Below, in pieces: positions 1 through 9,215 of a stretch of 64,000 bases of DNA; within the stretch, counting starts at the first letter, position 1; each line of letters starts with the position of its first letter. This stretch comes from Pyropia haitanensis (taxonomy: Eukaryota; Rhodophyta; Bangiophyceae; Bangiales; Bangiaceae), in assembly GCA_008729055.1 (NCBI GenBank), contig SDUX01000002.1, positions 2,817,874 through 2,881,873 on the forward strand. The letters run 5' to 3'. Both the position numbers and the translations under genes were made by a program. The notes under the pieces were generated by a model, which saw only the letters and a list, made by a program, of their open reading frames with translations, had not been told where the DNA came from and ran no database searches.

Positions 1-430
1 CGACGCGGGCGGGGAAGGAGGGCGCGACGACGCGGGCCGGGAGGGAGGGCGCGACGACGCGGGCCGGGAGGGAGGGCGCGACGACGCGGGCGGGGAAGGA
101 GGGCGCGACGACGCGGGCGGGGAGGGAGGGCGCGACGACGCGGGCGGGGAAGGAGGGCGCGACGACGCGGGCGGGGAAGGAGGGCGCGACGACGCGGGCC
201 GGGAGGGAGGGCGCGACGACGCGGGCCGGGAGGGAGGGCGCGACGACGCGGGCGGGGAAGGAGGGCGCGACGACGCGGGCGGGGAAGGAGGGCGCGACGA
301 CGCGGGCGGGGAAGGAGGGCGCGACGACGCGGGCGGGGAAGGAGGGCGCGACGACGCGGGCGGGGAGGGAGGGCGCGACGACGCGGGCGGGGAAGGAGGG
401 CGCGACGACGCGGGCGGGGAGGGAGGGCGC
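1..430. repeat. 27-bp GC-rich minisatellite
   Basis: About sixteen head-to-tail copies of a 27-bp unit (CGACGCGGGCGGGGAAGGAG plus GGCGCGA). Copies differ mainly at two places, GGGCGGGGAAGG versus GGGCCGGGAGGG. The array starts before the window edge. Because 27 is a multiple of three, no frame is interrupted within it; plus frame 1 stays open from base 1 to a TGA at 808-810, so the array could encode nine-residue repeats at the end of a gene lying to the left. The sequence after the array does not look like conserved protein, so I do not call a gene. Confidence 0.9.
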
Positions 431-860
431 CACGACCGCGGCGAGAGCGATACGGACGGGGGACGGCGATCCCAGTGGCGGCGCTGCCGTCAGCGCGCGC
501 CGCTGGCGCAAGGTCGCTGGCGGGAGAACAGGATGGCCGTGGACATCTGACCCGCCATCAAACGTCCGCCCGCGTCCAAATGTGGCGCGGGCGGCGGTCA
601 ATTTCCGCCTGCGCCAGGTCCAAAACCGATGGGAGCCTCGAGACAGTGGCGCCGCTGGGAGGCGGGAAGATTCGCTCGCGGTCGCGGGACCGTAAGATTC
701 GGACCGCTCTGGGGCGGCGCGGGGGCGCCGGGTGGCCCTGGCCGGGCCCCGCAGAGCAACCATCAGGGCAGGTATGCACTGTTTACAAAGGTGCATTTCC
801 AGCGATCTGAGGAGGTATGCACGATACCCCCTTCACGGACCATTGGGGGATGTATACCTG
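431..860. other. Unassigned flank between minisatellite and retrotransposon
   Basis: No recognisable gene. G+C falls towards the element, and around 770-860 the motif GGTATGCAC occurs twice (near 770 and 814). The last five bases before the element, together with the first after it, form its target-site duplication. Confidence 0.6.
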
Positions 861-865
861 GGGAG
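861..865. repeat. Target-site duplication, left copy (GGGAG)
   Basis: GGGAG directly before the LTR at 866 is repeated at 7288-7292 directly after the other LTR. A 5-bp duplication is what Copia-type integrases make on insertion. Confidence 0.9.
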
Positions 866-1438
866 TGTGGTAGGATCACCAAACTAGTATGTAGAATAAC
901 GTAGCGGGGTCAACGGCCTTCGAACCGACCGGGCAATCGAGCAGAGGGTAGCCGTCGTCCGAGCACACCCAAGCACGAGTCTATGCAATGATCCCACTTC
1001 GTCTTGTCTCTCTGCGCTCCCCCCTCGCTACTCGATGCGAGGGAGCGCTTATATAGGCGCGGAGCAGCTCGCCACAGGCGCGACCAGGCACTCCACACCC
1101 CCCAGGGAAAGCAAAGCACACAAGCAAATCAATCAGACAGCGCGGCGCGAGGATTCAGCGGTAATCGCCAGCGCGGCCATTGTGTGCCATCGAGGATGAC
1201 ATCAGTTGATGGCATGGTATGGACAGTTCCATCGCGTTTCATCAGCTTACAGCAATGACATGTCGGCGTCAAATCGATTGCACGACAATCGTGTCAGCAG
1301 CACCAGCGACATCCAGATCCGTCTAGAAGTGTCGCGTGGTGACAGGGTACACAGCGGGGATGACGCCACCGTGTTAGACAGCGAGGCCGCGCGTGGCCGC
1401 ACGAAATTGACGACAGCAGCATCAGGAAGGGATTCACA
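866..1438 (-). repeat. 3' LTR of the Copia element
   Basis: Same length as the copy at 6715-7287 (offset exactly 5849) and without differences in the stretches compared. Contains a minus-strand TATATAAG at 1048-1055 and an inverted repeat CCCTCGC/GCGAGGG at 1022-1043. The last codons of pol run 5 bp into it. Confidence 0.95.
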
Positions 1439-4400
1439 CTCCCACCTTTTCCTTATCCGAGCGCTGCGGTTCCGCCTTCTCCGGCGTCCGGATGATCCAC
1501 TGCTCCACAGGCTGCCGGTCCACCGACGTCCGCAAGACGTCGTCAAGACTCATGCAGAAACCCGGCTTCGTCAGCCCGTCCGCAAGGTTGTTCGCCGACT
1601 TGACCAGGCCGACGTTGGAGATCTCCTTGCGGTTGTAGGCCTCCCGTGCAGCAGCAATGTCGATCATGAGCCGCTTCTCCGTCGTATGTGAAGCACGTGT
1701 GATGACGTCAAACAACTGCTTGGAGTCCGTTAGCATCGTCAACGGTACCGGTTGCTTGTACAGACGCTCCAGGTCATACTTGATGATGAAGGCTTCGTCG
1801 AACGCGTTGGCAAACGCGTAGACCTCACCCGCCATGATGGAGCGCACGACGCGACGGGACTTCTTGCTTGAGTAGGCTAGCACGTGACAGCGGTCCGCAG
1901 CGTCACACAGCAGGATGACAAAGCCTAGCTGTGAAGAGTTGTCGTCGTTCGACGCAAAGGAAGCGTCGGCGTACACGCGCAGATGCAGGGTGGTTCGGTC
2001 CAGCGGCCGGTATGACAGCACTAGGTCTGCCGTTGACCTAGCGTACTTGATAGCCTTGTTCAGCTCCTGCACGTGACGTCTGGCAAAGGTCTTAGATGAT
2101 ACTTGAGCCGCACGGTTGATGGCAGCGCACAGGTCCGGGCGGCTATGCGCCAGCCATGCAAAGGAAGCTCGGACGGAGACGAACTCGTCATAGGTGATGT
2201 CCGTCGGCATGATGCGCACCAGCTTGATGTACTCCGGCTGACTCAGCGTGAAGTGCCGCCAGGGCGTAGTGAGTGTGCGCACCTGGACGCCCAGAAACTC
2301 CGTGTTGTCCCATTCACGCGGCTTGGAGTCAAAGTGGGTCAGCGTCTTCTCGGTCAGCCGCTGGAACTCCTCATTTCCACCAAGCAGCATGTCGTCCACG
2401 TACGAGCCAAGAAGTCCGTCGACATCGTCTTCTCCATCCTTGACGTACAGAGCCGGGTCTCCCGTAAGCGGCGACATGGAGAGGTCGTCCTCGACATGGG
2501 AAGTCATTGTCGCGCTCCAGTAGTCGCCCGCGTCACAGAGACCGTACAAGGGCTTGAGGATGCGCAGCACTTCACCCTCAGCAACGCCCAATATGGCTCG
2601 GTCCTCCTCGCGTGGGGCGAGGTACACCGGTCGACTCAACTTGTCCTTGCTCTGAAGGTACGACTGGTTGACGTCGTGCGAGAAGATCCTGAAGCCGCGA
2701 ACAGCACTGGTGGACACGATAATCTTGGTCGAGCGCTGTCGTAGTGTAGACAGGTTGTGCACCACGAACGGCTTGGCCTTGTCCCGGTGTCCCTGCACCA
2801 CGTAGCGACTCTTGCCCTTCTCCTTCGATGTGCCGACGTGCTTCAGGGCGTGGACAAAGCGTCCACTCAGGATGTTGGCTTCACGAGGAAGGTCATTGCG
2901 CTTGACAGCAACCCACACTTTCCGCTTCAGGAGTCCCTCTGCTTCCGCTTGGCGTGCGCCTTGGATGATCTGCGAAGATATACGCACGTCGCCAGGCTTG
3001 AGCACTTCCGTCACGAAGACTTCTGTTGCCCGCGGAATCGCCCTTGCCGGGTGCTCTGCAGCAGCTTCCGTTGCCGTCGGCGCCACTTGTCCGTCCTCAG
3101 CGACTTCAACGACGTCGCGAACACGAGGTGGGTCCGGTGTCGGTGTCGTAGCATCTTCCAGTGTGGCAGCCGTCGTGCCAGCCTCTTCCTGCCGGTACTC
3201 CTTTACCTTGTCCACGGAGAAGAGCTTCACGGAGTTGCCGACGTTGAGCCACACCTGCTTACCATCGGTAGACAGGACTTGGTACGGTCCCGTCCACTTG
3301 TCGACGGGTTTCTCGCGGTAGACAAGCACGGACATGCCCGCTCGGATGACAGCATCGGCAGCGCCTGGGACGCGGCTGCGCACGGCGCGCTCCAGACGCG
3401 ACTTGGCTACGTGCTTTGCCATCTCTTGGCGGGCGGCGTGCATCGCCATGACGCGGTCTCGTTGAGCAGGAAGGTTGATCGGGGCTACGGGCATCCGAGG
3501 AAGAACTCCAAACACCAGCAAAGTCGGAACGAGCCCGCTTGGTCCAGCCGTCTGGTTCATCCCCCACACGGAGAGCGCCAAAGCATCCTCTGCAGGCAAG
3601 TCAGGGTGAGAAGCCCGTACGCGCCAGTAGATGCGCCGAAGGAAGGCATGGTAGCGCTCGCCGACACCAAGGGAGTTGTGCGACTCCACGCCTGACTCCA
3701 ATCGCTTGATGCCCACTGATTGCTGTAGCGCCTTCCATTCGTCAGACGCCAGCTGTGGCCCTTGGTCGGTGTGCATGAAGTCTGAGTAGCCGATGTACGG
3801 GGTCACCCAGCAACGTACGTATGCCCGCCAGACGTCCTCCGTAGACTCGCCGCTTGAGAGGAACACGGCTGCACTGAAGAGCGTGTCCTTGTCGACCACA
3901 TGCAGGAGCGGCTTCCCATCGAGGTACATGATGTCTAGAAGCACCGTCCGGTTGAAGATAATATCCTCAGGAGGCAGAGCCACTCGGAACCTGCTTGGCT
4001 CCTTCGAGAGTCGCTGACATAAGTCGCACGTGCTGGAAACCTCCTGCAGCTGCTTCAGGGTGCTTGGCTTGGCGTGTTCACCTCCGGCCTTGTTGATGAC
4101 GGCATACAGGCGGTCCGGCTGCGGATGGAAGAAGTGTCGGTGCATCTTGCGTAGTTCCGGCATGGTGTACAGCACGTTGTGCTCCCAGACGTAGTAGACA
4201 TGTCCAAGCTTTCGCACGAGCGGCATCGTCACTGAGTAAGCTTCGCACACGAGTCGGTTGAGCACGGTGTTGGCGTACATGTGAAACTTGTCGAGGGTGT
4301 CAAGCCCGAACAGAAGCGGCACGTTCACGTCCACAACGTCCACCGTCAGCTCTAAGAAGTAGTCGTCCGCGAGCGGAATGCGTATAGTCAGCGTACCGAT

Positions 4401-4676
4401 GCTTGCATGCCGGCTTCCACCAAACCGGTACACCTCCGGCGTCTTGTCTTGCTCCAGTCGGCGCTGTAACCCGGCCCACTTCAGGTACGCATAAGCCTGC
4501 TGCTTGCCGATGACCGTCCGCTGGGCTCCAGTGTCGACGCACGCACCTTGGAAGTCTTCCACCGCCTGCAACAGCGTCAAGAACCCGGGGTCCTCCTCGA
4601 CACGCGGGGGTCGACCCCGTCGTCTGTGTGCGAGGGCAAGTCGACGATTCTTGCCCTCTACACAAAATCCGGGTCG
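1434..4676 (-). CDS. Copia Pol polyprotein (protease-integrase-RT-RNase H)
   Basis: Encodes the enzymes of the element, cut from a polyprotein and acting in the virus-like particle and nucleus. The open frame starts after a TGA at 4677-4679 and overlaps the end of gag by 19 nt in a different frame, so there is no start of its own; it would be made by a -1 shift near GATTTTGTGTAG. In order: retropepsin-like protease (CVDTGAQ), integrase with an HHCC zinc motif (HRHFFH, then CDLC) and D-D-E residues (DIMYLD, HTDQGP, GERYH), reverse transcriptase with YVDDMLLGG, and RNase H (ADASFASND, MAGEVYAFANA, LTDSKQL). About 1,080 codons, the usual size for Copia pol. No frame breaks seen. Codon use is far more balanced than in the neighbouring host genes. 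Confidence 0.95.
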   Translation of the reverse strand, partial: RPGFCVEGKNRRLALAHRRRGRPPRVEEDPGFLTLLQAVEDFQGACVDTGAQRTVIGKQQAYAYLKWAGLQRRLEQDKTPEVYRFGGSRHASIGTLTIRIPLADDYFLELTVDVVDVNVPLLFGLDTLDKFHMYANTVLNRLVCEAYSVTMPLVRKLGHVYYVWEHNVLYTMPELRKMHRHFFHPQPDRLYAVINKAGGEHAKPSTLKQLQEVSSTCDLCQRLSKEPSRFRVALPPEDIIFNRTVLLDIMYLDGKPLLHVVDKDTLFSAAVFLSSGESTEDVWRAYVRCWVTPYIGYSDFMHTDQGPQLASDEWKALQQSVGIKRLESGVESHNSLGVGERYHAFLRRIYWRVRASHPDLPAEDALALSVWGMNQTAGPSGLVPTLLVFGVLPRMPVAPINLPAQRDRVMAMHAARQEMAKHVAKSRLERAVRSRVPGAADAVIRAGMSVLVYREKPVDKWTGPYQVLSTDGKQVWLNVGNSVKLFSVDKVKEYRQEEAGTTAATLEDATTPTPDPPRVRDVVEVAEDGQVAPTATEAAAEHPARAIPRATEVFVTEVLKPGDVRISSQIIQGARQAEAEGLLKRKVWVAVKRNDLPREANILSGRFVHALKHVGTSKEKGKSRYVVQGHRDKAKPFVVHNLSTLRQRSTKIIVSTSAVRGFRIFSHDVNQSYLQSKDKLSRPVYLAPREEDRAILGVAEGEVLRILKPLYGLCDAGDYWSATMTSHVEDDLSMSPLTGDPALYVKDGEDDVDGLLGSYVDDMLLGGNEEFQRLTEKTLTHFDSKPREWDNTEFLGVQVRTLTTPWRHFTLSQPEYIKLVRIMPTDITYDEFVSVRASFAWLAHSRPDLCAAINRAAQVSSKTFARRHVQELNKAIKYARSTADLVLSYRPLDRTTLHLRVYADASFASNDDNSSQLGFVILLCDAADRCHVLAYSSKKSRRVVRSIMAGEVYAFANAFDEAFIIKYDLERLYKQPVPLTMLTDSKQLFDVITRASHTTEKRLMIDIAAAREAYNRKEISNVGLVKSANNLADGLTKPGFCMSLDDVLRTSVDRQPVEQWIIRTPEKAEPQRSDKEKVGV
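1439..1452 (-). other. Polypurine tract of the Copia element
   Basis: Read on the minus strand this is GGAAAAGGTGGGAG, directly before the TG of the 3' LTR. It is the expected primer site for plus-strand DNA synthesis. One T interrupts the purines. Confidence 0.7.
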
Positions 4677-6190
4677 TCACTCTGCGTCTCTTCGCCATCC
4701 TTGTTGGCCTGCTCCGAATCCTCCACTAAGGCCTCAAAGATGTCGACGTCGTCCTTCGCCCCACCGCATGACTCGTCGCTCTCATCGGCCTTGACATCGT
4801 CGCCGCCATCGCCGGTTACTCCGGCGGCATCGAGCTGCGAGCAAAGCTGGTATAGAATGGCGCTGGCCACAGGTTGCGCCGCACGCTTCTTGGCGTAGTA
4901 CTCCAACTTGCGCTTGGCAGCCTTGATAGCATTGACAGGATGAGGGCAGTCGCCAAGGGAGTGCGAGCGATCGTCACAGTTGAAGCACCCCATCAGAGAC
5001 AACGGGTCAAACCGCTGCGCACCACTTCCTCCCTTGGCTGCGTGTCGCTTGCCAATGTCCTTGTTCCGGCGCATATAGCGACCCTGGCCAGCAAAGAGGA
5101 TGCCTGGTACCTTGTCGTCGGGAGTTGCAGCTCCGTGTGTGATGTCATCGCGCATGACCGCCAAGCGAGCCTCGTTATGTAGATGAAGTGCAGCCTCCAG
5201 CTCGCCGTACAGCTGTTGGAAAGTCAGACTGTGCGTCGCGATGCGGCTCAGAGGCTCGGTAGCCCACGAGTTGCCGACGACCGCATTCCGCAGGAACTCG
5301 ACCTTATACGACTCGCCGTGATGCGAGCGGGGCACTTGCGGCGCCAGCTTGCTGATAGTCTTGTACGTCTTTTCCAGCGCCGCGGTAGTGTCGGTCCCGT
5401 CCTTGACGAAGGAGCTGAGCCGCAAGCTGCTCAGATAGTTCTTGACTCGGTCTTGACGGACGATGGAGTTGTACTCGGCGCTGACCATGTCCACGGCCTG
5501 GGCAAACGTAGCCGCGGTCCCGTGCACGCGGTCAAGGAAGAAGCGCTTGGCATCACCGCGAAGCAGGTTGTGCAGGTACTGCAGCTTCTGTGTCGCAGTC
5601 AGTTCGTAGTCTCGCGCGACCTGCTGATACTCGGCCACAAACTCACTCCAGCTCTCCCCCAGGTTGCCACTGAACTTTGCCGCTTGGTCTCGAAAGCGCA
5701 TGGCAACGTTGTGGGCAGCGCGGTCCACCCCAACGCTTGGTGCCGCAGCGCTGCTACCAGTAGTCAATGCGCTCTGTTGCTGAGGTCCCGGTGCACGAGA
5801 GCGACGACCAGCGGCTTCCACCTCCGAGGCCAGCTCCGTGGCGATAGTCCGCTCCTCGGCTTCCGGGTACAGCGCCGTCGCCAGCGTCATCTTGATGCGG
5901 TGGGAGGAGTGCTGCTCCAGGTTCGCGCCGTGCGCGTTCAGCCAGTTGCGCAGGTCCCGGTGAAGGTACGGCAACGCCACCATGCTCGGACCAAAGAGGA
6001 CGGCAGGTGGGAGTAGCTCAGCAACAGCAGCCTTGACCTGCTCTCCTGACATGGGAGTGGTCGCCAGCTCGGCCTCCAGCATGCGGACGGACGCGATTAC
6101 GCCCTTCTGCTCCTCGTTCAGCAAGCTGGTGTCCACGGCAGCCAGAAAGGTGGGCAGCGCCGCCTGGGATGTCGTTGAAACGTTCGCCAT
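4658..6190 (-). CDS. Copia Gag structural protein
   Basis: 510 residues; builds the virus-like particle and binds element RNA. The ATG at 6190 is the first after the 5' LTR leader. The central part resembles a UBN2/Gag-type helical domain (a tryptophan-containing WSEFVAEYQQ stretch). Near the C-terminus is one CCHC knuckle, CFNCDDRSHSLGDC (C-x2-C-x4-H-x4-C), around 4955-5000. The tail is rich in Asp and Glu. The frame ends in TAG at 4658-4660, inside the open pol frame. Confidence 0.93.
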   Translation of the reverse strand: MANVSTTSQAALPTFLAAVDTSLLNEEQKGVIASVRMLEAELATTPMSGEQVKAAVAELLPPAVLFGPSMVALPYLHRDLRNWLNAHGANLEQHSSHRIKMTLATALYPEAEERTIATELASEVEAAGRRSRAPGPQQQSALTTGSSAAAPSVGVDRAAHNVAMRFRDQAAKFSGNLGESWSEFVAEYQQVARDYELTATQKLQYLHNLLRGDAKRFFLDRVHGTAATFAQAVDMVSAEYNSIVRQDRVKNYLSSLRLSSFVKDGTDTTAALEKTYKTISKLAPQVPRSHHGESYKVEFLRNAVVGNSWATEPLSRIATHSLTFQQLYGELEAALHLHNEARLAVMRDDITHGAATPDDKVPGILFAGQGRYMRRNKDIGKRHAAKGGSGAQRFDPLSLMGCFNCDDRSHSLGDCPHPVNAIKAAKRKLEYYAKKRAAQPVASAILYQLCSQLDAAGVTGDGGDDVKADESDESCGGAKDDVDIFEALVEDSEQANKDGEETQSDDPDFV

Positions 6191-6689
6191 CGTTGCACGT
6201 CAACAAGCACCCGCAGCACAGAAGGAACGTCAAAGCACGTGGGCAGCAGACACACACGACGTCACAGGCATCCGAGCGTACACGACAACGCAGCACACGA
6301 GCAGACACACCCCGTTCGAGTTGCGGGCGTCCTTCCCCAAGCCTGTCGGCGCACCGGTGTTACCCGGAGGGGGTCGGCCGTAGACCTTGTAGAACGTCAA
6401 CACGTACGAGCACCACGGATCCTAGACAGGCTCCGACCCGAAGGTCGTCGCCCCAGTCACCAGGTGCGCGCACGCTCTGTCCCCTCGTTGGTTCAAGTGC
6501 CCTTGCCCTTGTACTGCGCCGTGCACACGCGCGGCAAGACTGTGACAGCCGCGCGCCCCTTCCGCACACGTACTCCGCGCGCACACAGCTGCGCCGCGCG
6601 CCTTGTCTTGGTCGTCGCGCGCCGTCAGCGACCAGCACGCGCCTTGCTCACGCGCACCGCCACCTTCCGGAGCGCGTCTTGCTCACGAG

Positions 6690-6714
6690 CACAGGTATCC
6701 TGTTGATTCGCGAA
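6690..6714 (-). other. Position of the primer-binding site
   Basis: Minus-strand sequence just inside the 5' LTR begins TTCGCGAATCAACAGGATAC. It does not start with TGG, so it is not complementary to the CCA end of a tRNA in the usual way. A half-tRNA or another primer may be used. The site is called by position only. Confidence 0.4.
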
Positions 6715-7287
6715 TGTGGTAGGATCACCAAACTAGTATGTAGAATAACGTAGCGGGGTCAACGGCCTTCGAACCGACCGGGCAATCGAGCAGAGGGTAG
6801 CCGTCGTCCGAGCACACCCAAGCACGAGTCTATGCAATGATCCCACTTCGTCTTGTCTCTCTGCGCTCCCCCCTCGCTACTCGATGCGAGGGAGCGCTTA
6901 TATAGGCGCGGAGCAGCTCGCCACAGGCGCGACCAGGCACTCCACACCCCCCAGGGAAAGCAAAGCACACAAGCAAATCAATCAGACAGCGCGGCGCGAG
7001 GATTCAGCGGTAATCGCCAGCGCGGCCATTGTGTGCCATCGAGGATGACATCAGTTGATGGCATGGTATGGACAGTTCCATCGCGTTTCATCAGCTTACA
7101 GCAATGACATGTCGGCGTCAAATCGATTGCACGACAATCGTGTCAGCAGCACCAGCGACATCCAGATCCGTCTAGAAGTGTCGCGTGGTGACAGGGTACA
7201 CAGCGGGGATGACGCCACCGTGTTAGACAGCGAGGCCGCGCGTGGCCGCACGAAATTGACGACAGCAGCATCAGGAAGGGATTCACA
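6715..7287 (-). repeat. 5' LTR of the Copia element
   Basis: Upstream LTR in element orientation, carrying the promoter. Ends TG...CA, with GGGAG directly outside at 7288. Confidence 0.95.
6897..6904 (-). promoter_or_regulatory. TATA box of the Copia LTR promoter
   Basis: Minus-strand TATATAAG, a perfect TATA consensus. Just downstream (6871-6892) lies the inverted repeat CCCTCGC...GCGAGGG, close to where transcription would start. Confidence 0.6.
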
Positions 7288-7292
7288 GGGAG
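7288..7292. repeat. Target-site duplication, right copy (GGGAG)
   Basis: Matches 861-865 and marks the right boundary of the Copia insertion. Confidence 0.9.
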
Positions 7293-7491
7293 TGCCTTTT
7301 GCTCATCGCTAATTTGAAAACGAATCCGACCTACGCTTACCAAAATTATGGTCGCGTGACAACCCCGGGCCTGGACGGTCCTCGTCAAGCTCCCTGCCCG
7401 CGGCGCGAAAGCGACTGCGTCCGATCCACGTCGCCCCCCCGGTCCACCGCCCCCCCTCCCTCCCGCCCCCCCTGCTCCGGCGGCTGCCGCA

Positions 7492-7737
7492 ATGGCCGCC
7501 CAGACCCCCCTCCCCCCCCTGCCCCTCCGCACCGCCGCGGCTTTCACCACCCCCGGCACGGCCGACTCGGGCAACCTCGCCGCGGTCATCCTCCTGCCCG
7601 CCCCGCCGGTGCCGCCGCTCACCGACGCGGCCATGCAGGCGGTCGCGGCGGCGCTGGCGCTCTCCGAGACCGCCTTTCTAGGCATTCCCGCACCCCCTGC
7701 CGCCGCTGCCGCCGGTGGCGACGGCAGCGGCGGCGGC

Positions 7738-7793
<56 letters not shown>

Positions 7794-9135
7794 GGACGGC
7801 GGAGGCGGTGACGGCGGCGGTGCCGAGCCGCCGCCGCCACCGCCGCCGCCGTCGCGGGCGACCATCCGGTGGTTCACGCCCACCGCGGAGGTGGCGCTGT
7901 GCGGGCACGCCACCCTTGCCGCCGCTGCCGCGGCGGTCGATGCGGGCTGGCTGGCGCCCGACGCGGACGGCCGGGTGGTGCTCGTCAGCCGCCGGTCGGG
8001 CGAGCTGGGGGTGGTGCTGTCCCCGTCTGCGGGTGACCACACCGGCGGCAGCGGCGGCGGCAGCAGCGGCGGCGGCGGTGGCGACGGCGGCAGCGGCGGC
8101 GGCGGCGGCGGCGGCGTGGCGTACGGGACGCTCGACTTCCCCGCCACCCCCCTGACGCGCCTCCCCCCCGCCTCGGCACCCGTCGCGTCGCTGCTGGCCG
8201 CGCTCCGCGTCGACGCGGCGGCCGTCGTGAGCGTCCACCGCAGCGTCTATGACGCGGTGGTGGTGCTGTCCTCCGCCGCGGCGGTGGCGGCGGCGGCGCC
8301 CGACGACGACGCGCTGCGGCGGCTGGCGCTGTGGCGGGGGGTGGTGCTGACCGCGGCGGGGGGGGGGGGGCTCCTCCGCCGGGGGGGGGGCGCCACCGCC
8401 GCCGGGGGGGGCACGCCGGGGGGGGGGGGGCACCCCGACTTTTGCTCCCGCTTCTTTGCGCCCGCCGTGGGCATCCCAGAGGACCCAGTGACGGTACGGG
8501 ACGGCGGGGGGGCGTGTGGGGTTGGGGGGGGGGGGGGGGGGGCGCCGCGGCCGACGTCTCTGTGGGGAGCGTCGGCCAGACGCTGTGCCGGCTGCGCGGG
8601 CGGCGCCGGCCGTCGCCAGAGCGTGGTGTGGAGGGGGGGGGGGGTGCGCCGCCGCGGGTGGATGGGAGCGCCGGCGCGCAGTGCTGGCGTCGATGGCGGA
8701 GGGGGGGGGGGGGTGCGCGGCGGCGGCAGCGGCGGCGGCGGCGGCGGCGCCACCGCGCGCGGGCGGCACCCACTGACAAGCGGTTGACGGCTGCACTTCC
8801 GTTCCTTTCTTATTGTCGAGTGGCGCCGGCGGCGCCCTCCCCCCGCCCCCCCCTTCCTCTGCCCTACCCCCCATCCTATCGACCCCCCCCCCCTCCTTCC
8901 CCTCCCCCCTCCTCCCCACACACCTTTGTTTTTTTGTGGTGCGCAGGGGAGCGCCCACTGCGCGCTCGGCCCCTACTGGGCGGCCACGCTGGCCACGCCC
9001 GCGCTGACGGCGGTGCAGCTGTCGCGGCGGGGCGGGGTGGTGCACGTGGGCGTGCCGCCGGGAGGGCGGCGGGTGCGCCTGGGGGGGGGGGTCCGCGTCG
9101 CCGTGCGGGGGGAGCTCACCCGCTGGGAGGCCTAG
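7492..9135 (+). CDS. PhzF-family (phenazine biosynthesis-like) isomerase
   Basis: Two exons, 7492-8493 and 8947-9135, giving about 396 residues. The phase-0 intron (GTACGG...GCGCAG) splits the family motif EDPVT/GSAHC. Family marks in order: SGNLAAV near the N-terminus, SETAFL with the catalytic Glu, RWFTPTAEVALCGHAT, FFAPAVGIPEDPVTGSAHC, LGPYWA and QLSRRGG. Members are isomerases or epimerases with two similar halves; the substrate cannot be read from sequence. A long poly-Gly run (about 7724-7794, from GGC triplets) and Gly/Ser loops are inserted between conserved blocks and lengthen the protein beyond the usual ~300 residues. No clear targeting peptide. First ATG in frame, in an AATGG context. 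Confidence 0.88.
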
Positions 9136-9215
9136 TAGCCGCCGCCGCGCGGGTCGGACGGACCGCGCGAGGCGGGGTGGATGTGGGCGGGCTGGGGGGT
9201 GTGGGCGGGCAGGCC

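Larger units (their letters stand above)
866..7287 (-). mobile_element. Complete Ty1/Copia LTR retrotransposon
   Basis: A 6.4-kb element read on the minus strand, with 573-bp direct LTRs (6715-7287 upstream, 866-1438 downstream) that start TG and end CA, flanked by a perfect GGGAG duplication. Inside are gag (CCHC knuckle) and pol in the order protease, integrase, reverse transcriptase, RNase H. That order defines the Copia superfamily. No stop interrupts either frame and every catalytic motif I looked for is present. The two LTRs show no difference wherever I compared them, so the insertion looks recent and possibly still competent. It lies between the minisatellite flank and the promoter side of the PhzF-family gene. 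Confidence 0.96.

Noticed and set aside
1..430. CRISPR array
   Set aside because: Units are contiguous and near identical with no unique spacers, so it is a minisatellite.
905..930. tRNA-like GGTTCGAA (minus strand) in the LTR
   Set aside because: No acceptor stem, anticodon arm or full cloverleaf around it; present in both LTRs as part of the element.
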